Positions 1 to 8,866 of a stretch of DNA of 64,000 bases are shown one piece after another. Below the pieces are notes generated by a model. It was not told the origin of the DNA, ran no database searches, and saw nothing but the letters and a program-made list of their open reading frames with translations. Every line of letters starts with the position of its first letter. The stretch's first letter is position 1. This DNA is from Deltaproteobacteria bacterium HGW-Deltaproteobacteria-18 (GTDB lineage Bacteria; Desulfobacterota; Desulfovibrionia; Desulfovibrionales; Desulfomicrobiaceae): positions 124,001-188,000 of the forward strand of contig PHBE01000009.1 in assembly GCA_002841885.1 (NCBI GenBank), given 5' to 3'. The position numbers and the translations under genes were made by a program.

Positions 1-972
1 CTCTTCCCGCGGGACGCTGCGGGGGATGATGAGGGACGGGCGGGCAGCGCCGACGATCTCGCACATGGTGTTGTAGCCGCCCATGGAGACCACGCAGTCG
101 GCGGCCAGGATGGCCTTTTCCATCTTGCGGTAGAACTTGCAGATGCGCACCTTGAGCTTACGGGCCCTGGCCGCGAGCTGGTCGTAAAGGTTCTCGGCCA
201 GCATCGGGCCGGTCACGATCATGGTTTTGAACGGGGCATGGGGCAGGGTCTCGAGCATGGTCAGGTACGTGTCCACGACCTTGTGTCCGTCTCCGCCCCC
301 GCCGGCCGTCACCAACACGAACTTTTCGCCCGGTGCTATGTTCATGCTGCGGCGGATGCGCGGGCGATGCTGGATACGCGGGATCTGCCGTGGGATGTAT
401 CCGGTGAAATGCATCTTCGAGGCGATGTGGGCGGGAATTTCGTATTCTCGTACAGAATCGTACACCTCGCGGTTTCCGTAGACCCAGATCTCCGAATAGA
501 GCGTATCCAGAGCGTCATAGATGTTCTTCCTGCGCCATTCCTCGATAGTGCTCTCGGGGCTGTCCATGATGTCGCGAAGCCCCAGCACGACTTGAGTTTT
601 CGGGCTCTCTTCCCGCAACCAGCGCAAGGTCGGGACCACCTCGCGCTTGAGGCCCAGCGGGGCCTTGTCGACCAGAAAGAGGGAAGGCTTGAAAGCTTGC
701 GCGGTGGCCAGGATGATGTTCTGGCGAATGGTCAGTGCCATCTCGGGCTCGACCTTTATCGAATGCGGCACATAGAGATCGTTGTTCTGTTTGATCATGC
801 CCGGAACGCGCACGAAATCGATGCCTTGCGGGAAGTCGAACCGGCCGACGATGGGTGAACCCGTCAGGATGAGGATGTTGTGTTCCTCGGTCAGGATGTT
901 TTGCGCCAGAGCCATGCTCCGACGGATATGTCCCAGGCCGTAGGTGTCGTGGGAGTACATGAGAATGTTCAC
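1..972 (-). CDS. MurG-like glycosyltransferase family protein (partial, C-terminus outside window)
   Basis: The frame runs on the minus strand from a GTG at 972 to the left edge (324 codons, no stop), so the C-terminal part is missing. The N-terminus, MNILMYSHDTYGLGHIRRS, is the glycine-rich first loop of GT-B fold transferases. A second nucleotide-sugar loop, GGGGDGHK, lies near residues 224-231, and SMGGYNTMCEI at about 296-306 matches the GGxNT/E region of MurG-like enzymes. The closest class I recognise is the 'predicted glycosyl transferase' group related to MurG; donor and acceptor are unknown. The GTG start is preferred because it gives the usual short MNIL-type beginning; an ATG at 960 is possible. 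The gene is divergent from acpS. Confidence 0.8.
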   Translation of the reverse strand, partial: MNILMYSHDTYGLGHIRRSMALAQNILTEEHNILILTGSPIVGRFDFPQGIDFVRVPGMIKQNNDLYVPHSIKVEPEMALTIRQNIILATAQAFKPSLFLVDKAPLGLKREVVPTLRWLREESPKTQVVLGLRDIMDSPESTIEEWRRKNIYDALDTLYSEIWVYGNREVYDSVREYEIPAHIASKMHFTGYIPRQIPRIQHRPRIRRSMNIAPGEKFVLVTAGGGGDGHKVVDTYLTMLETLPHAPFKTMIVTGPMLAENLYDQLAARARKLKVRICKFYRKMEKAILAADCVVSMGGYNTMCEIVGAARPSLIIPRSVPREE

Positions 973-1291
973 GGGAGGTCCTGAAGGGGATGATGCGTTT
1001 TAAGAGGGCTGCCCCAAGAAAAGTTGAAAAGGAAAAGGTCCGCTATCATGCATGAAAAATTGCGTTGTTGATCATAAATCCTAATTGATGCTGTGAAAGT
1101 GTGCAATTCAAATAGTTGGCTCTCGAAAGGATCTGCATCAGAAGTCTTGAAGTTTGCCCCGTTCGTCCTGAATTGACAAACATGGCCCCATTGGTTTTGA
1201 TGAGCCTCCTGCGCAGGGATAAATCCCGCAAAACGCAGGTGGCTTTGCCAAACGGTCCCGGGGTGCGGGACAAACATGGGTGGTGCGGGAT
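973..1291. other. intergenic region between divergent glycosyltransferase and acpS
   Basis: About 320 bases lie between two divergent genes, with an AT-rich central part (about 1020-1140). It should hold both promoters. I see no convincing -35/-10 pair, hairpin or coding pattern; the minus-strand open frame here has no family resemblance. Confidence 0.5.
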
Positions 1292-1663
1292 ATGATTATC
1301 GGAGTGGGTGTCGACATTGCGGAGCTTGAGCGAATCGCGCGTTCGTATGCCCGGTTCGCCGACAAGTTCAGCGCACGAATTCTGACTCCGGCAGAGATCG
1401 CCCTTGTTCCGGCCAATGCGGTTCCGTTTTTGGCCTCCCGTTTCGCGGCCAAGGAGGCGGCGGTAAAGGCGCTGGGCACGGGATTCAGCGGCGGGATCAC
1501 GTTTCAGGATATCGAGGTGCGTTCCGACGCGCTCGGCAAGCCGCAGATCTCTTTTCACAACCAGGCCCAGCTCAGATTTCAGGCCCTGGGGGGCCGCACC
1601 GCGCATATCACCCTGTCCCACAGCCGCGAAAATGCCGTGGCCATGGTCATTCTCGAAGGCTGA
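1292..1663 (+). CDS. acpS: holo-[acyl-carrier-protein] synthase
   Basis: AcpS transfers the 4'-phosphopantetheine arm from coenzyme A to a serine of apo-ACP, activating it for fatty acid synthesis in the cytoplasm. The 123-residue protein begins MIIGVGVDIAELERI, with the Mg-binding Asp at residue 8, and has the second signature FAAKEAAVKALGTGF with its catalytic Glu at about residue 55. The C-terminal HITLSHSRENAVAMVILE strand is typical. Length and motifs fit the family fully. A GTG at 1280 would add four residues, but ATG 1292 gives the canonical N-terminus. The gene stands alone and is followed by a hairpin with a T-rich tail. Confidence 0.95.
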   Translation: MIIGVGVDIAELERIARSYARFADKFSARILTPAEIALVPANAVPFLASRFAAKEAAVKALGTGFSGGITFQDIEVRSDALGKPQISFHNQAQLRFQALGGRTAHITLSHSRENAVAMVILEG

Positions 1664-1692
1664 TTTTTTTGTACCGCACTGACAATGCTTGC

Positions 1693-1725
1693 GGGGCTGC
1701 CGCATCGGGCAGCCCTGCTGTTTTC
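1693..1725 (+). terminator. probable rho-independent terminator of acpS
   Basis: GGGCTGCC (1694-1701) pairs with GGCAGCCC (1708-1715) around a 6-base loop, extended by a G-T pair, and is followed by GCTGTTTTCT. It sits between the convergent acpS and DUF748 genes. Confidence 0.5.
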
Positions 1726-4700
1726 TACTGCTGAATTTCCACCGTCGCTTCGTGCGCCCCGGACAGGGCCTGCGGGCCGGTCTTGCCCAGAAAGATGCGC
1801 CCGGCATCCACGCCAAGCTCCTGCACGAGATGATTCTTCACAAATTCCGCCCGGGTGGCGGCAAGGCGCACAAGATCGGCGTCAGTGATGTTTATGAGCT
1901 CCCTGAGCTTGTCTTCCTGAACCTCGCGGGAGACGTCCTTGTGCATGCCGAAGGCGCCCTTTTCCTTTTCCACGGGCTCTTCCTTGTAGGCCTCCCAAAG
2001 CAGTTCAGGGTATTCCTCGTCCGTGATCTCAAGTTCATCCAGCGTCGTCTTTTCCTTTTCCCTTCGTGGCAGATCATCGAATTTGATGACCTGCAGCTTG
2101 CGCATGAATTGCATGTCGGCCAGGGCCTGCCTGTCGGCGGCGGGATCGGAGTGGCCCTGGATGGATATCTTGATGCCGGGGCGCTGCGCCAGGATATCGG
2201 CCAGGGCCTGCATGTTCTGCAGGGCTTCGGGCGCGGGGGCGGACAGGCCGGGCGGGAAGGGGAGTCTGTTCAGGTCCTCGCCGCCTCCATCGGGGACAAG
2301 GCTGGCCAGCAGGGAGAAGGGGGAAGCGATGGCCTTGACGATAAGGCCCAGGAAGGCCTGCAGCACGATGCCGCCGATGTTGAATTTCGGGTCGGCCAGG
2401 TCTCCCTTGATGGGCAGGTTGATGGCGATGTTGCCGGACATGTCGCGCAGCAGTGCCAGGCCCAGCTTGACCGGCACATTGGGTGCGTCCGGGGATTCGA
2501 CCTTGTCGCCGAGTTCAAGCTGGCGGGCCTTGATGGCGTTGCCCATGGACAGCTTGTTTTCCGAGGTGTCCACGTTCATATCCCAGTCCAGTTGGCCGCG
2601 TGCGACAGGGTAGGCGATGAATTTCGAAGAGTAGGACGACAATGCGACCAGATCCAGATTGCGCAGGGTCACGGTGCTGCTGGCTTCCATGGGGTCTTTC
2701 AGCGGCGAGACCCACCCCTTGGCGGTTATGGGCGCGGAGCCGTCGATGATGGCGGTCAGGTCCAGTTCCGTGCGCTTCGCCGGGTCCAGGGAAAAGCCGG
2801 TCACGGTCAGGTCCAGCGGTGAGATGACGGACTCGAACTGTGGTGAAAGGGTCTTGTCGGCAAAGGAAAAGCGCCCTTGCTTGAGGCTTACCTTCCCGAT
2901 TTCCAGGGTTTTGAGCCCCTCTGAAGTGTCGGAGGGGCTTGCTTGGCTTTTCCTTGGGGTTGTCGGCGCGAGGCGGTCCAGGCTGGTCGTGCCCTGGGCG
3001 TCGATGACATAACTGCCTCGGGGTTCGACCAGATTGACCTGGGCAATGGTCAGGGTCAGGGGCGAGAGTTGCAGGTCGAGGCGATTCACGTCCAGGGATT
3101 TGAAGCCGAGCAGTTCCGTCCTGGACCGGGCCTCGGTGACCCGCAGCCCATCAACCTGCAGGGAGCCGGAGATCCGGTCCCGGGCCTTGTCGCCCATGCT
3201 CCAGTCGAGTTTCCCGCCGAGTCTGCCCGCAGGAATGTCGATGGCGGCCACATCCGCGACATAGGCTGCGGCGACGGCCAGCGGAATCCGGGTCAGCGTG
3301 AGGCTGCCCTTGCTGGTCATGGTGGCCGGAACGATGTCACCGGCGGCCTTCAATGTGCCCGTCTCCTCCACGCGGCAGGACAGGGTCAGAGGGACGGCCT
3401 TGCCGAGATCCGTGGACAGGTTCTTGGCCAGAAAAGTGATCTGGTCCACATCAAGGCGTACGGGCTTGGCCAGGGTCTGGTCCGTGAGCGAGACACTGGT
3501 GCCGGCGAGGGAAACCTGCTCCACGGCCACCGCCCACGACGGTGAGGAAGTCTTGGCCTGGGCTGCGGGGCTGGCCGAGGCCGCCTTTTCGGGAGCGAAC
3601 AGCCTGGCCAGGTTCAGATCGCCGTTTGGCTGCCTTACCAGATCGACAGCCAGGTTCAGTTCCGCGGGGCCGACCTGCACGGATTGCACTTTTGTGTCCA
3701 CCGCCACCGGGCCAACCTGCAGGGAGGAGAGTCTGACCGGAGTCGGGGCGGCCTTGTCCCCGGTTGAAAGGGTTGTCTCTTTTATGGATACCCCCGCCAG
3801 TGCGACATTCCAGGCTGTGGCATCGGGCTGCGTCTGGTCGGTGGAGTCGGGCTTGGCCGGTCCGGAGGGGTCGGCTTTTTTGGTGGTTGGAGCATCCAGA
3901 GCGTCGAGCAGGCTGGCCCTGCCCTGCTGGTCGAGGGCGGTGGAGACCTTCGCCCCATTCAAGGTGAACACGCCTGTGCGGACACTTTTGTCGGCCAGGT
4001 TCAGGAAAATGTTGTCCAACGCCGCGCGGTCCAGCGTGACCTCTCCGGCTCCATCGGCCGCCGTGAGTGACAGGTTGCGGATTTCGAGGGATGCGTCGTC
4101 AAGGCGTGGGGCCTTGTCCTCTCCATCGATGAGGAAACGCAAGCGCGTGTCGGCCTTGGCCGTGGTCAGGGTCAAGGGCAGGGCATCCTTGAAGTACGGG
4201 GAGTAGGTGGGCACATCCAGGCCGCGGGCCGCGATGGCGGCCTGCACGCGGAAGGGCGAGATCGAGAAGGTCGCGTTCGTGTCGAGGCTTTCGCCGTCGG
4301 ATGTGCGCGCATGAAGTTCGGCCTGGCTGGTTGCGTTGCGCGAGGTGTCCAGATCCGTGATGCTGACGCTCAAGGAGTTCAGTTCCTTGGTGAAGGAGGT
4401 CGTTTCGTCCATGAAGAGGACGCGGCCGTCGGTGATTCGGATTTTGGGTGCCCGCAGCAGCAGGGTTTTGGCGGTTTCGCGTCTGGCGGCTGTGGCGTTG
4501 TCGATCTCCGGGATTTCGGTCATGGATGCGTTGCCGGTTTCGACGGCAACAGTCGTGTTGGTGCTTGCCGTCTGGGCTGCAGTTCCCGTGGCGTTCCCGC
4601 TTTTCATGGCGACAGGGACGGTTGCGTTCCGCGCGGCCAGTGCGCCTGGGTCCGTGGCGTTGGACGGCGAGGTTGCCGGGTCATCCGGAGTCACGAAGTA

Positions 4701-5726
4701 GTGCATCCAGTTCAGGCTCCCGTCCTTTTGGCGCACGATTTTCAAATATGGCTGTTCCAGAGCTACGGAGTTCAGTCCGAGCTGCAGGTTCAGGATGGAG
4801 ATGTCGTCTATGACAACCTCTGTCCTGGCGGCGGTGAGTACGGGCACTCCGTCATCGGTCAGTTCGATGTCGCTTCCCGTGATGATGCCCTGCAGGGAGA
4901 AGGAAGGGAGCGCGTCCTCGAATTGTTCGAAGGCCAGCTTGCTTTCAAGGGTCAGAAACCCCTTGGAAAGCTTGAGGTTTTCCCTGGCCATGGCATAGGC
5001 CCAGTATTGGGGCAGCGCGAGGTCGACGACGTTCAGGTCGAATTCGGTTTTAAGGGAGTTGGAAAAGGGGGTGGTCCGCCCTTCGAGGTTGAACGGAGCA
5101 CCGTTGGCTCGAAAGGACAGAGTAGGGGTCATGAAGGTTTCCCAGTCCTTCTTGCGCGATGAAAACCGGGGCAGGTTGAACTCGATCTGGTCCACGACAT
5201 GACTCACTCCCTTGGCCTTGTCCTCCAGGGTCAGAGTGCCGTTGCCGATGGTGAAGGGTTCGACAATAAGGGGCAGGAGCATGGGTTCGCCAGGAGTGTC
5301 GGTCCCCGTTTCCGCTGAGCCGGCGGTCAGGTCGGAAAAATTGGTTTGCCCGTCCTGTTCGAGGCGGATATGAATGCGCGGGCCATCCAGGCGGGCTTCA
5401 CGCACGACCAGGGCCAGACGCGGGATGGAGGCGAGTTCAAGGTTGGCGTGCAGGGCATCGAAGGCGACAAACTCGCCACTGCCGTCCTTTTCACTGATGG
5501 CGAAATCGACCACATCCGCAGTCATGGCAAAAGGATTGATGCGAATCTCCCCGACGCTGATCTGACGGCTTAGGGCGGGAGAAACTTTCTCGACAAGAAC
5601 GTAGCTGGCGATGCGCGGCAGAAGAAGGAATCCGAAAGCGGCATAGAGAGCCACGCAAACAGTAGTCACGAAAAGCGACTTTTGCCACCACGTCAGTTTT
5701 TTCCAGGATTCGCTTATGGCTATCAT
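1725..5726 (-). CDS. large AsmA-like / DUF748 envelope protein
   Basis: This 1333-residue protein has one N-terminal membrane segment (about residues 18-37, SLFVTTVCVALYAAFGFLLL) followed by a very long beta-rich periplasmic region with repeated DUF748/AsmA-type blocks. Relatives of AsmA and TamB form lipid-bridging or envelope-maintenance structures; the exact role of DUF748 proteins is not established. The last ~170 residues look like a degenerate OmpA-type domain (GIKISIQGHSDPAADRQAL, then TRAEFVKNHL). ATG 5726 is chosen because an ACGGAG lies just upstream and the membrane segment follows directly; upstream in-frame Met codons would add a poor 51-residue leader. Residues 350-490 form an unusual linker with eight N-X-S/T sequons (see findings). 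Confidence 0.85.
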   Translation of the reverse strand: MIAISESWKKLTWWQKSLFVTTVCVALYAAFGFLLLPRIASYVLVEKVSPALSRQISVGEIRINPFAMTADVVDFAISEKDGSGEFVAFDALHANLELASIPRLALVVREARLDGPRIHIRLEQDGQTNFSDLTAGSAETGTDTPGEPMLLPLIVEPFTIGNGTLTLEDKAKGVSHVVDQIEFNLPRFSSRKKDWETFMTPTLSFRANGAPFNLEGRTTPFSNSLKTEFDLNVVDLALPQYWAYAMARENLKLSKGFLTLESKLAFEQFEDALPSFSLQGIITGSDIELTDDGVPVLTAARTEVVIDDISILNLQLGLNSVALEQPYLKIVRQKDGSLNWMHYFVTPDDPATSPSNATDPGALAARNATVPVAMKSGNATGTAAQTASTNTTVAVETGNASMTEIPEIDNATAARRETAKTLLLRAPKIRITDGRVLFMDETTSFTKELNSLSVSITDLDTSRNATSQAELHARTSDGESLDTNATFSISPFRVQAAIAARGLDVPTYSPYFKDALPLTLTTAKADTRLRFLIDGEDKAPRLDDASLEIRNLSLTAADGAGEVTLDRAALDNIFLNLADKSVRTGVFTLNGAKVSTALDQQGRASLLDALDAPTTKKADPSGPAKPDSTDQTQPDATAWNVALAGVSIKETTLSTGDKAAPTPVRLSSLQVGPVAVDTKVQSVQVGPAELNLAVDLVRQPNGDLNLARLFAPEKAASASPAAQAKTSSPSWAVAVEQVSLAGTSVSLTDQTLAKPVRLDVDQITFLAKNLSTDLGKAVPLTLSCRVEETGTLKAAGDIVPATMTSKGSLTLTRIPLAVAAAYVADVAAIDIPAGRLGGKLDWSMGDKARDRISGSLQVDGLRVTEARSRTELLGFKSLDVNRLDLQLSPLTLTIAQVNLVEPRGSYVIDAQGTTSLDRLAPTTPRKSQASPSDTSEGLKTLEIGKVSLKQGRFSFADKTLSPQFESVISPLDLTVTGFSLDPAKRTELDLTAIIDGSAPITAKGWVSPLKDPMEASSTVTLRNLDLVALSSYSSKFIAYPVARGQLDWDMNVDTSENKLSMGNAIKARQLELGDKVESPDAPNVPVKLGLALLRDMSGNIAINLPIKGDLADPKFNIGGIVLQAFLGLIVKAIASPFSLLASLVPDGGGEDLNRLPFPPGLSAPAPEALQNMQALADILAQRPGIKISIQGHSDPAADRQALADMQFMRKLQVIKFDDLPRREKEKTTLDELEITDEEYPELLWEAYKEEPVEKEKGAFGMHKDVSREVQEDKLRELINITDADLVRLAATRAEFVKNHLVQELGVDAGRIFLGKTGPQALSGAHEATVEIQQ

Positions 5727-6011
5727 GACGGACTCCGTGAGTTTGCATTTTGGGGAAGGTAGCGTTCTTGTCCCTTGTTTGGCAAGAAATGGTTGCGATT
5801 TGTTGGTGTTAATAGTTGAAATTGCAGTGATGGCATGCGTTTTCATGAATACGTGCCACGATGCGCGCCGTGTATTCATATGGTGCGTTCGTCCGCACGA
5901 GTCCGTTTTTCTTGATGTTGAATAGAGTTAGGCTTCTCGATAATCCCATGCGTTGCTGCCGGTGTCTGGCGTGTATATGAAAATGCACGGTTACGTGCTT
6001 TCGGAGATGTG

Positions 6012-7115
6012 ATGATCAAGATTGCGTATGTTGTTGGCGGGCTTCCTTTTGGCGGCGTTGAAAATTGGCTTTTTGACGTGGTCTTGCGAATGGAAAAATC
6101 AAAGACGTATACATGCAGAATATTCAATATTTCCGGTACTGGTTTGAAAATGCCCGAGTTTTACGCATCAGGTCTGGACGTGGTGAATATCGGTAAAAAA
6201 AATTCAGCAGCGTCTTCACATCGGATCGATACGGCATTTTTGCTCAGAAAAGAGCTGAAAAAGTATTCTCCTGATATTATACATACAATACATAATAGTG
6301 GAGATTGTTTTGGAAGAATTTCATCTGTAGGATTACGTATTTCTATATTGACACATATACTCAACACCAAAAAATAAAAAAAGATAAGTCGGAAAGTTTC
6401 AAATAAAATATTTTCATATTTTACATCGTCTTACATTCCAGTGTCTCATGATGTAGATCGTGTTGTTGACTCCGATCATAATTTATTCAAAAGAAAAAAA
6501 TTTGTCTTACATAATGGAATAGACACATCACGCCTTGATTTTGATCCTCACGATTTGCGCGCAATGTATGGATTAAGCGGGAAAATAATAATTGGTATTG
6601 GAAGGTATGTAGAACAAAAGAACTTCGAGAGTCTTATCGAGGCTATGAAAATTCTCGTTGACTCCGGAAAAGATGTTTCCCTGGTTTTGGTTGGGGAAGG
6701 GAGTAAGCGCGATCTCTATGAATCAATGATTTCAGATCTGGGGTTGAAAGACCGGGTCGTCTTGACGGGTTAGCGAACGGACGTAGGGGCATTTTTGTGC
6801 GGTTCGGATATTCTTGCCATGCCATCCCTTTTCGAAGGATTTGGGAATGTGCATTTGGAGGCAATGTACTGCGGCATTCCTGCCGTCGTTTCCCGAGTCG
6901 TTCCATCGTTTGAAGTGTGCTCCGAAGCGTCGCTTGTCTGTGATTTTTCCGGGGAGAGTATTGCATCCCAGATTTCTGTTTTGCTTGATGATCCTGATTT
7001 ATATCGAAAGTTGGCGGATGCGGGACGCAGGATCGTAGATGGATATACGATTGAGCGTTGCATGGACCGGCTCTTTTCCATCTATGCAAAAACACTCTGT
7101 GAACGTCAGGCCTGA
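6012..7115 (+). pseudogene. GT4-family glycosyltransferase with two in-frame stop codons
   Basis: A single frame from ATG 6012 (after GGAG) to TGA 7113-7115 encodes a 367-codon group 1 glycosyltransferase. It starts MIKIAYVVGGLPFGGVENW and includes the donor-binding region IIIGIGRYVEQKNF and the C-terminal SLFEGFGNVHLEAMYCGIP with the EX7E-type glutamates. The frame is interrupted by TAA at 6375-6377 and TAG at 6771-6773, with homologous sequence continuing in the same frame after each. It is therefore a nonsense-mutated gene unless the stops are sequence errors. It is much more AT-rich than its neighbours, especially between 6050 and 6700, which suggests transfer. Its stop overlaps the recD stop in the shared palindrome TCAGGCCTGA. 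Confidence 0.85.
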
Positions 7116-8866
7116 AACCTGCGCGCCAGCATCTCTTCGAGTCCCGAATCGCGGCGAGCCGGGCGTTGCACCGCAGTTCTGACCTGATCCGTAGTGCCGA
7201 TGAGCGAGAATTGTTTTTTCGCCCGGGTCAGCGCCGTGTACAAAAGTTCCCTGCCCAGGATCGGACAAGGTTCTTCCGGCAGGACCAGGACGGTGTGGCC
7301 GAATTCCGAGCCCTGGCTCTTGTGCACGGTCATGGCGTAGCAGGTCTCGAAGCGCGGCAGCCGCGCGGGCGAGAACGAGACAAAGCCTTCCGGGCCCGGG
7401 AAGAAGACCCTCAGTTCAGGGCCTGCGGGCAGGGCGATGCCTACGTCGCCGTTGAAGAGCCCCAGATTGTAATCGTTTTCCAGGATCATCACCGGGCGGC
7501 CCGCGTACCAGACTTCGCCGACCTGGCCCAGGGTCTCCTGCGCCAGGCGGTTCAGGGCCTCGGTGCCGCGCGGCCCCTGCCGGATCGGCGACAGCAGTCT
7601 CAGGGTTCCCAGGGCTTCGAAGGCCCGTCCGGGGGCCGTTTCCTTTCCCAGTTTCCCGAATGATCCGCGTAGAAGCGGCTTCAGGTCAGCGGCCAGGGCC
7701 GTCGGGCCGGGGCGAGTTTTCACCTCCAGATCGTCGTGCTCCAGTTCCAGAAGCGCCGCCGCCCGGTCGGCGTCCCCGTCACGGATGAAAGCGGCCAGGG
7801 CTGAGATGCCACTGTCCCCGCGAAATCGGTAGCTCATGCGCAGTTCCACCACATGGTCGGTCAGGGGCGTCGCAACCTCCGTCACCGGAAGGCCGGGCAC
7901 ACCCGCGTCCGCCGTAAAGCCGGGCGAGAAGGCGTTGACCGCAGCCTCGTGGCAGAGGTTTGCCAGGACTGCTCCGGCTTCCACTGAAGCCAGCTGGTTG
8001 CGGTCGCCCAGCAGGACGAGGGCGGCATGTTCCGGCAGGGCGTCCAGCAGGCGCGCCGTCAGTTCGAGATCCAGCATGGACGCCTCGTCCACCACCAGCA
8101 TGTCCAGGGGCAGCGGGTTGTCCCGGTGGTGCCTGAACCCGCGCGCGCCCCAGCCCAGCAGGCGATGAACGGTCTGGGCGCCCTGGGTCAGGCAGGCTTC
8201 CAGTTCGGGGGGCAGAGCGCCGTCCGGAAAGGCCTGGGCCAGGGCTTCGGTCATGCGCGAGGCCGCCTTGCCCGTGGGCGCGGCCAGGCGGATGGTGAAA
8301 CTTTTCCCCGCGTGCATGCGGGCCGCCAGGGTCAGGATGCGGGCCACGGTGGTGGTCTTGCCCGTGCCCGGTCCGCCCGAGATGACGCAGAAACGGCTGC
8401 GCAGGGCCGCGAAACAGGCCACGTCCTGCCAGTCCGGGGCGTCCGTGCGCCGGAAGATGTCGGGTAGGAGATCTTCGGGGATTTTGCGGGGCGGCGTCTG
8501 AGCCAGGCGCAGGAAGGCTTCGGCCAGGGATCGTTCGTCCCGGAAGAAGCGGGAGAAATAGAGGCGCCGGCCATGGATGATCATGGGCGCGCCGGAATCC
8601 GGGCCGCCGACGATGCCTGTAGCCGTCAGGTCGACAGATGCGTTCAGAGCCAGGGCCTCAAGCCTCTCGCGGGCCGTTGCGTCGTCCAGGTGCAGGCAGA
8701 CATGCCCTTCGCGCACGGCCAGGGACAGGAGGGCGGCCAGGCCCGCGGCCAGGTCGCCCTGGCCCGGCGCGGCCAGGGAGGCCGCAAATCTGGCCTGGTA
8801 CACGTCGGCCGCATTGAACAAGCCCGAGGCGGACAGGCGCGGCAGGATGGCGGGGCTGGCAAACAT
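7106..8866 (-). CDS. recD: exodeoxyribonuclease V alpha subunit (RecD)
   Basis: RecD is the 5'-3' helicase motor of RecBCD, which processes double-strand breaks and degrades foreign DNA. The 586-residue product has Walker A GGPGTGKTTT at about residues 164-173, the DEAS-type Walker B (LDMLVVDEASMLDLE), the GDRNQLASVEAG motif III, and the C-terminal AMTVHKSQGSEFGHTVLVLP and LLYTALTRAKKQ motifs of superfamily 1B helicases. The start ATG shares one base with the recB stop (TGATG), indicating translational coupling in a recC-recB-recD operon. The C-terminus converges on the broken glycosyltransferase gene with a 10-base overlap. Confidence 0.95.
   Translation of the reverse strand: MFASPAILPRLSASGLFNAADVYQARFAASLAAPGQGDLAAGLAALLSLAVREGHVCLHLDDATARERLEALALNASVDLTATGIVGGPDSGAPMIIHGRRLYFSRFFRDERSLAEAFLRLAQTPPRKIPEDLLPDIFRRTDAPDWQDVACFAALRSRFCVISGGPGTGKTTTVARILTLAARMHAGKSFTIRLAAPTGKAASRMTEALAQAFPDGALPPELEACLTQGAQTVHRLLGWGARGFRHHRDNPLPLDMLVVDEASMLDLELTARLLDALPEHAALVLLGDRNQLASVEAGAVLANLCHEAAVNAFSPGFTADAGVPGLPVTEVATPLTDHVVELRMSYRFRGDSGISALAAFIRDGDADRAAALLELEHDDLEVKTRPGPTALAADLKPLLRGSFGKLGKETAPGRAFEALGTLRLLSPIRQGPRGTEALNRLAQETLGQVGEVWYAGRPVMILENDYNLGLFNGDVGIALPAGPELRVFFPGPEGFVSFSPARLPRFETCYAMTVHKSQGSEFGHTVLVLPEEPCPILGRELLYTALTRAKKQFSLIGTTDQVRTAVQRPARRDSGLEEMLARRFQA

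Noticed and set aside
969-1277. 102-residue minus-strand frame upstream of acpS
   Set aside because: No family resemblance, no good ribosome site; the region is ordinary intergenic DNA between divergent genes.
6771-6773. TAG in the glycosyltransferase as a pyrrolysine codon
   Set aside because: The position is normally a hydrophobic residue in GT4 proteins, a TAA also interrupts the gene, and no downstream Pyl signal is seen. Nonsense mutation is simpler.
7106-7115. Palindrome TCAGGCCTGA as a regulatory site
   Set aside because: It is the overlap of two convergent stop codons and is explained by that.
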